From assembly GCA_945869355.1 (NCBI GenBank), contig CAMBPA010000121.1, positions 1-5,339 of the forward strand: DNA of 5,339 nt, written 5' to 3'. Under the pieces are notes generated by a model. It was given only the letters and a program-made list of their open reading frames with translations. It searched no databases and was not told the DNA's origin. The position numbers were made by a program, and so were the translations under genes. Positions 1-5,339 of the stretch are shown here, in pieces. The stretch comes from Bordetella parapertussis (lineage in GTDB: Bacteria; Pseudomonadota; Gammaproteobacteria; Burkholderiales; Burkholderiaceae_B). Numbering within the stretch: position 1 is the first letter of the stretch; the number at the start of each line of letters is the position of its first letter.

Positions 1-707
1 CGCAAGCTCAGGCTCAGGCAAACTATCCCACAGCAACCGGGGCGCGCAACATCAATCCGCTTGCCAACGACCCCGTCGAACCAAACGTGCGTCAAACGCC
101 GCGCCAACAGTTGCCATCGGCCGTTCCTGGCTTGGGGCCCGAACTGATCATTGGCGACAAACCACCCGAAAGCGGCTGGGACGGCCTAGCCAAGATATTG
201 GATGCCATTGCCCCCGGCATTGACACCAGAATCCCTCTTAGCCCCGCCGAGATCAGTCAGCGTCTTGAGGGTCTCATCCGTACCGGTCGACTGAAAGAGG
301 CACTCGATGCCGTCGAAAAACGTCAGGCTGTTGAGGCGAACCGCCACACGCCTGGCACCGATGTGCAACTCATGTTTCTGCACGCCCGTCTTCTGACAGA
401 ACTTAATCGCTTGCCAGAGGCGGAGGCAATTTACCAACGCATGACCATGCGTTTCCCAGAATTACCTGAGCCTTGGAATAATCTTGCAGATCTGTACGTT
501 AAACGCGACGAGCTTGAACAAGCCCGGCGCGCGTTGGAAATGTCGATCATGATCAATCCAAACTTAGCGAGGACACAAGCCAATTTAGGCGATGTACAAC
601 TCGTTCTAGCTCTCAGAGCCTATGAGCGTGCCGTCAAAGCAGGTGCGACGGATCTGCGCCCACGTATCCGCTCAGTTACTGAACTCATCGAATCGGCCCA
701 AAAATGA
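1..707 (+). CDS. Tetratricopeptide-repeat (TPR) protein, 5' partial
   Basis: The reading frame (codons from position 3) is open to the left edge, so the start lies outside the window; 234 residues are visible. A GTG at 87 is in frame but is not a convincing start, because the frame continues upstream without a stop. The visible N-terminal part is rich in Gln, Ala, Pro and Asn and looks disordered. Helix pairs of TPR type follow at about 243-326 (ending [15 protein letters not shown]), 360-461 ([17 protein letters not shown]) and 462-566 ([21 protein letters not shown]). A shortened last unit lies at about 567-650 (ANLGDV then LRAYERAV), with the turn between its helices mostly missing. TPR arrays bind protein partners; no catalytic motif is visible and the partner is unknown. 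The stop overlaps the ATG of the cyclophilin gene (ATGA), so the two are probably translationally coupled. A link to envelope or folding work is inferred from context only. Confidence 0.85.
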   Translation, partial: QAQAQANYPTATGARNINPLANDPVEPNVRQTPRQQLPSAVPGLGPELIIGDKPPESGWDGLAKILDAIAPGIDTRIPLSPAEISQRLEGLIRTGRLKEALDAVEKRQAVEANRHTPGTDVQLMFLHARLLTELNRLPEAEAIYQRMTMRFPELPEPWNNLADLYVKRDELEQARRALEMSIMINPNLARTQANLGDVQLVLALRAYERAVKAGATDLRPRIRSVTELIESAQK

Positions 708-1339
708 ACACACCCACCAACTGGGTGCGCATACTGCGCAACCTAACACTCACCGGATTACTTCCACTCTTCTGTTTAGCTGCGCACGCAGCACCTCCCT
801 CAACCTCGAATCAAAAACAAGGCGTAACCATGACCACCAACCCACGCGTCAAAATGACCACCAGCCAAGGCGACATCATCATTTCTTTAGATGCAGCTAA
901 AGCACCCAAGACCGTTGCCAACTTTCTGGCTTACGTCAACGATGGTTTTTTTGATGGCACCATTTTTCATCGCGTGATTGATGGCTTCATGATTCAAGGC
1001 GGCGGCTTTGAGCCAGGCCTCAAGCAAAAGCCAACCAAGGGCACCGTCGAAAACGAAGCCAACAACGGTCTTAAAAATAACAAGTACACCTTGGCCATGG
1101 CACGTACACAAGATCCGCACTCCGCTACGGCGCAGTTTTTCATCAACGTTGCGAACAACGACTTCCTCAACCACACTGCCCCCACCGCACAAGGCTGGGG
1201 CTATGCAGTATTTGGTGAGGTGGTTGAGGGCAAAGATGTTGTGGATAAAATGAAAGGCGTAGCAACTGGCAACAGCGGCATGCACCAAAACGTTCCAAGT
1301 ACAGATGTCATCATTACCAAGGCAGCCGTCATTGAATAA
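704..1339 (+). CDS. ppiB: Cyclophilin peptidyl-prolyl cis-trans isomerase, PpiB-type domain with signal peptide
   Basis: It catalyses cis-trans isomerisation of Xaa-Pro bonds during protein folding (EC 5.2.1.8). Of 211 residues, 1-29 form a signal peptide: Arg9 and Arg12, a hydrophobic stretch at 14-27, and an AHA signal peptidase I site before Ala30. There is no lipobox. The cyclophilin domain covers about 48-211 and has the active-site block [15 protein letters not shown] (88-102, with Arg90, Phe95 and Gln98), the AMAR motif (131-134) and [10 protein letters not shown] (140-149). The ends [19 protein letters not shown] and [13 protein letters not shown] match E. coli PpiB better than PpiA, from memory of those sequences. 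The ATG at 704 overlaps the upstream stop by 4 bp and has no strong Shine-Dalgarno, which suggests coupling. An in-frame ATG at 830 (Met43) would give a 169-residue form without the signal peptide, close to the usual PpiB length. The symbol follows domain similarity; export would make the protein functionally like PpiA. Confidence 0.93.
   Translation: MNTPTNWVRILRNLTLTGLLPLFCLAAHAAPPSTSNQKQGVTMTTNPRVKMTTSQGDIIISLDAAKAPKTVANFLAYVNDGFFDGTIFHRVIDGFMIQGGGFEPGLKQKPTKGTVENEANNGLKNNKYTLAMARTQDPHSATAQFFINVANNDFLNHTAPTAQGWGYAVFGEVVEGKDVVDKMKGVATGNSGMHQNVPSTDVIITKAAVIE
819..832 (+). promoter_or_regulatory. Possible internal ribosome binding site and start codon in the cyclophilin gene
   Basis: The purine-rich AAGGCG at 819-824 lies 5 nt before an in-frame ATG at 830-832. 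This ATG is codon 43 and falls between the signal peptide and the catalytic domain. Starting here would make a leaderless 169-residue cyclophilin. The motif is only a partial Shine-Dalgarno match, so use of this start is an inference. Confidence 0.35.
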
Positions 1340-2111
1340 GATTGCATTAAATGGGCCCGTGTGGCTCGCCTCGGATGTCCATCTCGGTCAACACACCGCG
1401 GGTACCTCCGAGGCTTTTCGTGACTTTTTAAAGCTCGCCGCCAAAGAGGCCTCCGCTCTGTTATTGCCAGGCGACATCTTTGATGCGTGGATTGGTGATG
1501 ACGTCGCCGTTGTCGCGCCACCATGGTTAGCGCTCGACCTGATGGCCATTAAAGCGTGTGCGGCAAAAATTCCCGTGTGGCTCGGCCGAGGTAACCGCGA
1601 CTTCCTCATGGGAGAAGCTCTCACAGCCGGTCTGGGTGCAAATCTGCTGCCTGAACAAGTCTTGGTCACGATCGCCGGTCGTACCATGCTTCTGAGCCAC
1701 GGTGATGAATACTGCACGGACGATGTCGCCTATCAACAGTTTCGGTCAATGGTGCGCAACCCTGCCTGGCAAAGTGGTTTCTTGGCAAAAAGCATCCCCG
1801 AACGGCTCACCCTCGCTGCACAAGCGCGTGGTGAAAGCATGGTGGCTAATCAAACCAAATCTAGCGAAATCATGGACGTGAACGCTGATGCCGTTGCCGC
1901 CGCTATTCGGGCACACAATGTCTCGCTGATCGTACATGGCCATACCCATCGCCCCGGGCGCAACGTACTCACCGTTGAAGGCAATCGCTGTGAGCGCTGG
2001 GTATTACCCGATTGGGATTGTGATCTCACTGAAGAAAATCGTAAGCCGCGTGGCGGCTGGATGGTGATCGATGAAGACGGCCTGACCCTCTTCGACCTTA
2101 CCCCGCGCTAA
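1305..2111 (+). CDS. lpxH: UDP-2,3-diacylglucosamine hydrolase (lipid A synthesis)
   Basis: LpxH hydrolyses UDP-2,3-diacylglucosamine to lipid X (2,3-diacylglucosamine 1-phosphate) and UMP on the inner face of the inner membrane, the fourth step of the Raetz lipid A pathway. The 268-residue frame has the metallophosphoesterase signature in order: SDVHLG (Asp24, His26), [12 protein letters not shown] (Asp57), RGNRDF (Asn97, Arg98), LLSHGDEY (His132) and HGHTHRP (His211, His213). These residues bind the two Mn ions in known LpxH. Length is close to the E. coli enzyme (about 240), with a longer N-terminus. The ATG at 1305 overlaps the cyclophilin gene by 35 bp, and its first nine codons run out of frame over the conserved cyclophilin end, so they are probably not functional. 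A TTG at 1332 with AAGG nine nt upstream gives a 259-residue protein starting [15 protein letters not shown] and is a serious alternative. The stop overlaps that of the converging TerC gene. Confidence 0.95.
   Translation: MSSLPRQPSLNKIALNGPVWLASDVHLGQHTAGTSEAFRDFLKLAAKEASALLLPGDIFDAWIGDDVAVVAPPWLALDLMAIKACAAKIPVWLGRGNRDFLMGEALTAGLGANLLPEQVLVTIAGRTMLLSHGDEYCTDDVAYQQFRSMVRNPAWQSGFLAKSIPERLTLAAQARGESMVANQTKSSEIMDVNADAVAAAIRAHNVSLIVHGHTHRPGRNVLTVEGNRCERWVLPDWDCDLTEENRKPRGGWMVIDEDGLTLFDLTPR
1319..1334 (+). promoter_or_regulatory. Candidate Shine-Dalgarno and TTG start for lpxH
   Basis: AAGG at 1319-1322 lies nine nt before TTG at 1332-1334, which is in frame with lpxH and overlaps the cyclophilin stop region (TAA at 1337-1339). 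The upstream ATG at 1305 has no comparable purine-rich site. Spacing favours TTG while codon type favours ATG, so the start is unresolved. Confidence 0.35.
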
Positions 2112-3679
2112 TCAGTCGATACTTCCGTGGACGCAGCGAGCTTGGTGATGCGAACCTGAGCGATGCGTCGCCCATCTATTCGCAAAATCTCAAACTTAAA
2201 GCGCGCATGCGGTGCATCAAATTCACATTGATCACCCCGCGCGGGTAACTGACCAAAACGCGACAACAAGTAGCCTGCTAAGGTTGTGAAGTCTTCATCT
2301 TCGTCAACAAGGCCTTCGGTATCCAGCACCTGCTCTAGTTGATGCAAGTCCGCTGCACCGTCTACTTCCCACTCATTCTCGCCGCTGGTAACAATATCGG
2401 GGGTTTCATCCTCGTCCGGAAACTCACCCGCGATCGCTTCAAACACATCGATCGGTGTGACCAAGCCCTGTATCGTCCCAAATTCATCAGCCACCAGCAC
2501 AAGTTGGCCACGTGAGCGCTTAAGCGTATCCATCAAACGGATGATGCTGATGGTGTCGTGCACAATAATCGGTTCGCGCAAGCTCGCACGACGCACATTT
2601 CCATGGATTAAAAGATCTGCAATCATTTCTTTTGCGCGACCGATCCCGATAACTTCATCAACCGAGCCCCGACAAACCGGAAAGAAGCTATGAGGCACCT
2701 CCGCGATTTGTTTTTGCATGAGCTGTGGATCATCATCGAGATTGATCCAGGAAATTTCGGTACGCGGCGTCATCACCGAATGGATGGTCCGCTCAGCGAG
2801 AGTCAAGACGCCGCTCACCATGTTGCGCTCCTCAACCCCAAACGTCACCTTGACCTCTTCTTGCTGTGCACTAGTCGCTTGGACCACGACGGCCTCGGGC
2901 AAAGTCTTACCCAGCATGCGCAATACGGCCTCGGCCGTACGCTCGCGCATGGGACGTGTGGATTCGAGCTTTAATCCATTGAGACGGGCAAATTGGTTCA
3001 ACAGTTCGATCAACACAGAAAAACCAATTGCTGCGTACAGGTACCCCTTAGGCACTTTAAAGCCGAACCCTTCGCCCACCAGCGAAAAGCCAATCATCAG
3101 CAAAAATCCAAGGCAAAGGACAACGACCGTAGGGTGCGCGTTAACAAATATTGTCAAAGGCTTGGAGGCCACCAGCATAATCACCACGGCAATCGCCACG
3201 GCCACCATCATGACAGCAAGATCGTCGACCATGCCAACCGCTGTGATCACTGCGTCAAGCGAGAACACAGCATCTAGCACCACGATCTGCGTCACAATGA
3301 CCCAGAAGCTCGCGTAGACGCGCGCAGTCGTCTGTGGCTGTCGATTGCCTTCAATACGCTCATGCAACTCAAGCGTCGCTTTGAAAAGAAGGAAAAAACC
3401 ACCCGCGATCAAAATCAGATCCCGACCAGACAAACTGATCGGGCCCAACACTATCCAAGGTTCTTTTAGCTGAACAAGCCATGACATCCCGGCCAAGAGC
3501 CCCAGACGCATCAAGAGCGCCAGAGAGAGGCCGATCAAGCGGGCACGCTCACGCTCTGCAGGCGGAAGCTTGTCGGCAAGAATCGCGATGAAGATCAAGT
3601 TGTCGATACCGAGAACGATCTCGAGTATGACAAGAGTTAATAAGCCGACCCAAACAGTTGGGTCAAGCAGCCACTCCAT
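2108..3679 (-). CDS. TerC-family integral membrane protein with CBS pair and CorC/HlyC domain
   Basis: This 523-residue protein has the architecture of E. coli YoaE and YegH. The N-terminal part (about 1-235) is a TerC domain with about seven membrane segments and the two hallmark acidic motifs inside membrane helices: [15 protein letters not shown] (Glu20, Asp26, Asn27) and [13 protein letters not shown] (Asp136, Asp142). After a linker comes a CBS pair (about 300-420), starting [10 protein letters not shown] and ending [20 protein letters not shown], which in other proteins binds adenine nucleotides. The C-terminus (about 435-515, from [11 protein letters not shown]) is the CorC/HlyC transporter-associated domain. 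TerC proteins are linked to metal-ion export, Mn in particular; the substrate here is not shown. The start is well supported: ATG with GGAG (3686-3689, minus strand) at 6-nt spacing. It is the only gene between lpxH and suhB, and its stop overlaps the lpxH stop in convergent orientation. Confidence 0.93.
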   Translation of the reverse strand: MEWLLDPTVWVGLLTLVILEIVLGIDNLIFIAILADKLPPAERERARLIGLSLALLMRLGLLAGMSWLVQLKEPWIVLGPISLSGRDLILIAGGFFLLFKATLELHERIEGNRQPQTTARVYASFWVIVTQIVVLDAVFSLDAVITAVGMVDDLAVMMVAVAIAVVIMLVASKPLTIFVNAHPTVVVLCLGFLLMIGFSLVGEGFGFKVPKGYLYAAIGFSVLIELLNQFARLNGLKLESTRPMRERTAEAVLRMLGKTLPEAVVVQATSAQQEEVKVTFGVEERNMVSGVLTLAERTIHSVMTPRTEISWINLDDDPQLMQKQIAEVPHSFFPVCRGSVDEVIGIGRAKEMIADLLIHGNVRRASLREPIIVHDTISIIRLMDTLKRSRGQLVLVADEFGTIQGLVTPIDVFEAIAGEFPDEDETPDIVTSGENEWEVDGAADLHQLEQVLDTEGLVDEDEDFTTLAGYLLSRFGQLPARGDQCEFDAPHARFKFEILRIDGRRIAQVRITKLAASTEVSTD

Positions 3680-3775
3680 GGAGGGCTCCGAGAGTTTCTA
3701 AGCTAACAATAGTAGCCGATATTAATGAACCGCCGCAGATACTAGCAGTCTCTGCGGGGCTGAGTTCGCACGCGA
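3680..3775 (-). promoter_or_regulatory. Intergenic gap between suhB and the TerC gene: leader and possible weak promoter
   Basis: This 96-bp gap carries the hairpin listed separately and, closer to the TerC gene, an AT-rich stretch. Read on the minus strand, TACTAT (plus positions 3709-3714) resembles a -10 box, but no good -35 lies 16-18 nt upstream. A second -10-like string, TGCTAGTAT, falls within the hairpin. No recognisable manganese riboswitch (yybP-ykoY type) is visible, although such elements often precede terC genes. The TerC gene may have its own promoter here or be read through from suhB. Confidence 0.3.
3733..3757 (-). terminator. Hairpin after suhB, possible weak terminator or attenuator
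   Basis: A perfect 7-bp inverted repeat, CCGCAGA (3733-3739) and TCTGCGG (3751-3757), encloses an 11-nt segment. Inside it ACT/AGT (3741-3743 and 3747-3749) can add three more pairs after one mismatch. It lies 18 nt past the suhB stop on the minus strand. The sequence after it on that strand (CGGTTCATTAATAT) is only loosely T-rich, so it may be a poor intrinsic terminator, an RNA-stabilising end, or an attenuator ahead of the TerC gene. Confidence 0.4.
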
Positions 3776-4576
3776 TTACTTCGCACGTTCGCCCTGTACC
3801 ATTCCAAGCATTTGCGTAAAAATCTTAGGCGTTGCAGCAATAACGTTACCGGACTCCATCCAAGACTGGTCGCCGTTTAGATCGCCGATCAAGCCGCCCG
3901 CTTCCAACACCATCAAACTCGCCGCGGCCATATCCCACTGTTTCAAGCCCAAGCCACAAAATCCATCCAAACGCCCTACCGCAACGTAGGCCAAGTCCAG
4001 AACCGCTGAACCCGTACGGCGCACACCCGCGCAACCACGTGCCATTTCTAAAAAGCGGGGCGCTGAGGTTTCGTCCGGCCCCACCGAGCCGGGCCAACGC
4101 GCACCCAACAGCGCATCGGGAAACTTCAATTGCGATGACACACGCATGCGACGATCATTTAAAAACGCTCCGCCCCCGCGACTTGCCGTAAACAATTCAT
4201 TGCGGACTGGATCGTAAATGACCGCGTGATTAATCTGCCCGCGCTGACGCAAAGCAATCGAGATCGCGTAATGCGGGAGACCGTGAATAAAGTTCGTCGT
4301 ACCATCCAAGGGGTCAATCACCCACTCATTGGCCGCGAGCTCGCCCTCGGCCGTGTAGCCTAAAATCCCCGACTCTTCAGCCATAAACGTATGGTCTGGG
4401 TAGGCGGTACTCAGTATTTCGATAATGGCGCTTTCGGCGCCACGATCAACTTCCGTGACATAATCGCGAGGCCCTTTTCGAGTCACTTGCAGGCGCTCGA
4501 GGTCAAGGCTCCCGCGGTTAACAATCGATCCGGCTCGCCGGGCCGCCTTGATGGCGGTATTAAGCATCGGGTGCAT
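3776..4576 (-). CDS. suhB: Inositol-1-monophosphatase family protein SuhB
   Basis: SuhB is a Mg-dependent, Li-sensitive phosphatase of inositol-1-phosphate and related sugar phosphates (EC 3.1.3.25). In E. coli it also joins the NusA/NusB/NusE/NusG antitermination complex on rRNA operons. I chose the ATG at 4576 (266 residues) because it gives MHPMLN, the same start as E. coli SuhB; the frame extends to a TTG at 4594. No clear Shine-Dalgarno precedes either. Metal and substrate motifs are intact (numbered from this ATG): AEESG (Glu67), WVIDPLDGTTNFIHGLPH (Asp88, Asp91), RRTGSAVLDLAYVAVGRLDGF and QWDMAAA (Asp215). Length matches the E. coli protein (267). It is divergent from trmJ across 39 bp and lies upstream of the TerC gene on the same strand. 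Whether it has the Nus-like role here is inference from family knowledge. Confidence 0.95.
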   Translation of the reverse strand: MHPMLNTAIKAARRAGSIVNRGSLDLERLQVTRKGPRDYVTEVDRGAESAIIEILSTAYPDHTFMAEESGILGYTAEGELAANEWVIDPLDGTTNFIHGLPHYAISIALRQRGQINHAVIYDPVRNELFTASRGGGAFLNDRRMRVSSQLKFPDALLGARWPGSVGPDETSAPRFLEMARGCAGVRRTGSAVLDLAYVAVGRLDGFCGLGLKQWDMAAASLMVLEAGGLIGDLNGDQSWMESGNVIAATPKIFTQMLGMVQGERAK

Positions 4577-4615
4577 ATGCGTGTCTATTTTCAATTAGCT
4601 AAAGCGGGATTTTAA
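4577..4615. promoter_or_regulatory. 39-bp divergent gap between suhB and trmJ
   Basis: This short AT-rich gap must hold or adjoin the start signals of both genes, whose promoters probably reach into the opposite coding regions. It contains an 8-bp palindrome, TTAGCTAA (4595-4602), and a weak Shine-Dalgarno for trmJ, GGGA (4606-4609), six nt before its ATG. TAAAAT, read on the minus strand just left of the trmJ start, resembles a -10 box for suhB but lacks a good -35. No promoter can be assigned firmly. Confidence 0.35.
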
Positions 4616-5339
4616 ATGACTATTGATTTTTCCCGAGTTCGCTTCGTGATGACCGAGCCAAGCCACCCCGGAAACGTAGGCTCGGCGGCCCGGGCCATCA
4701 AAACCATGGGCTTTAGCGATCTCATGCTTGTTTCCCCCAAAACCGAGCAAATCACGACCCAGCCCGAAGCGATCGCTTTGGCAAGCGGAGCGAGCGATGT
4801 GCTGGCCTCGGCACAGACCGTTGAAACCCTGCAGCAGGCCCTGGCTCCAGTCACCCTAGCCTTTGCCCTGACCGCCCGAGACCGTGAGCTCGGGCCACCT
4901 GCCTGCGACATCCGGGAGGCAGCGCAGATGGCGCAGACACACTTGGCACAACATGCAAATGCGCGAGTCGCTTTGGTTGTAGGTACCGAGCGCTCCGGCT
5001 TGACCAACGAACACATCGAACTCTGTCATCGAGTCTGCCACATACCCGCAAACCCGGCGTACAGCTCACTAAATGTCTCTCAGGCCTTACAACTTGGTGC
5101 CTGGGAACTGCGCTATGCCCTTCTCACGGCGCAGAACACCTCAAACACTGCCCCGCTTAGCCCCGCCACGGCGCGCGCAAGCAAAGATCCAGGCAACGAG
5201 CCCGCGACTGGTCAAGCGGTGCAGGCTTTACTCGTTCATTGGCAAGAGGCCCTGGAAGCCGTCAGCTTTTTAGATCCCAATCACCCCAAGAAACTGATGC
5301 CGCGTATGCGCCACCTATTTAACCGCGGAGACCTGACCC
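4616..5339 (+). CDS. trmJ: tRNA (cytidine/uridine-32-2'-O-)-methyltransferase TrmJ, 3' partial
   Basis: TrmJ transfers a methyl group from S-adenosylmethionine to the 2'-OH of nucleotide 32 in the tRNA anticodon loop (EC 2.1.1.200). The frame opens at ATG 4616 and runs off the right edge with no stop; 241 residues are visible. It is a SPOUT (trefoil-knot) enzyme. Motif 1 is EPSHPGNVGSAARAIKTMGF (residues 14-33, with Asn20 and Arg26), motif 2 is VVGTERSGLTNEH (121-133), and motif 3 is IPANPAYSSLNVSQAL (143-158), the cofactor-binding knot. A polar, low-complexity linker (about 172-200) leads to the C-terminal helical part ending NHPKKLMPRMRHLFNRGDL, as in E. coli TrmJ (246 residues). About 20-35 residues are probably missing beyond the edge. 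Its closest paralogue TrmH (Gm18) lacks this C-terminal block, so TrmJ is the better call. Confidence 0.93.
   Translation, partial: MTIDFSRVRFVMTEPSHPGNVGSAARAIKTMGFSDLMLVSPKTEQITTQPEAIALASGASDVLASAQTVETLQQALAPVTLAFALTARDRELGPPACDIREAAQMAQTHLAQHANARVALVVGTERSGLTNEHIELCHRVCHIPANPAYSSLNVSQALQLGAWELRYALLTAQNTSNTAPLSPATARASKDPGNEPATGQAVQALLVHWQEALEAVSFLDPNHPKKLMPRMRHLFNRGDLT

Noticed and set aside
87..89. GTG at 87 as the true start of the TPR protein
   Set aside because: The frame stays open to position 3 with plausible protein composition and no Shine-Dalgarno precedes the GTG, so the gene most likely starts outside the window.
887..1288. 133-codon minus-strand frame opposite the cyclophilin gene
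   Set aside because: It is antisense to the conserved cyclophilin core and shows no recognisable domain.
2044..2058. Perfect short inverted repeat AGCCGC-GTG-GCGGCT near the end of lpxH, considered as a terminator
   Set aside because: It is inside the coding sequence about 50 nt before the stop and is followed by GGATGGTGA rather than a T-tract; it is explained by the codons for KPRGGW.
2718..3317. 199-codon open frame on the plus strand inside the TerC gene
   Set aside because: It lies wholly antisense to a protein with clear TerC, CBS and CorC motifs, is rich in Ser, Thr and Arg without domain character, and has no supporting start signal; it is a coding shadow.
3680..3775. Manganese (yybP-ykoY) riboswitch ahead of the TerC gene
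   Set aside because: The gap is short and I could not find the conserved paired loops of that riboswitch; only a simple hairpin is present.
4592..4594. TTG at 4594 as the suhB start (272 residues)
   Set aside because: The ATG 18 nt downstream gives MHPMLN, the start of E. coli SuhB, and the extra residues MKIDTH have no counterpart there.
4612..5016. 134-codon open frame on the minus strand opposite trmJ
   Set aside because: The plus-strand frame encodes all TrmJ SPOUT motifs; the antisense frame has a Cys/Ser/Arg-rich composition typical of a shadow.

Overview
This 5.3 kb window reads as core chromosome of a Gram-negative betaproteobacterium, most likely of the order Burkholderiales (an Alcaligenaceae-like genome would fit). 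This rests on three things seen here: a lipid A pathway enzyme (LpxH), SuhB and TrmJ sequences of proteobacterial type, and the order TPR protein - cyclophilin - lpxH followed by a divergent suhB/trmJ pair, which I recall as common in that order. No species can be named from the sequence alone. There is no mobile element, CRISPR array, tRNA, rRNA or phage gene in the window, and coding density is very high.

Layout. (1) Positions 1-2111, plus strand, are a tightly packed operon. It holds the 3' part of a tetratricopeptide-repeat protein gene that starts before the window, a cyclophilin peptidyl-prolyl isomerase whose ATG overlaps the previous stop (ATGA), and lpxH (UDP-2,3-diacylglucosamine hydrolase), which overlaps the end of the cyclophilin gene. 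(2) Positions 2108-3679, minus strand, hold one large gene for a TerC-family membrane protein fused to a CBS pair and a CorC/HlyC domain. It converges on lpxH, and the two stop codons overlap. (3) Positions 3680-3775 are a 96-bp gap with a clear hairpin. (4) Positions 3776-4576, minus strand, are suhB (inositol-1-monophosphatase family). (5) Positions 4577-4615 are a 39-bp divergent gap. (6) From 4616 to the right edge, plus strand, is trmJ (tRNA Cm32/Um32 methyltransferase), cut by the window end.

The genes are mostly housekeeping: protein folding, lipid A synthesis, probable metal-ion transport, rRNA transcription and phosphatase functions, and tRNA modification. No new multi-gene system is evident. 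The most interesting point is the cyclophilin. Its catalytic domain is of the E. coli PpiB (cytoplasmic) type but sits behind a signal peptide, and an in-frame ATG at the domain boundary could give a second, unexported form. Other points are the overlapping convergent stops of lpxH and the TerC gene, the uncertain lpxH start, and the very short suhB/trmJ promoter interval.
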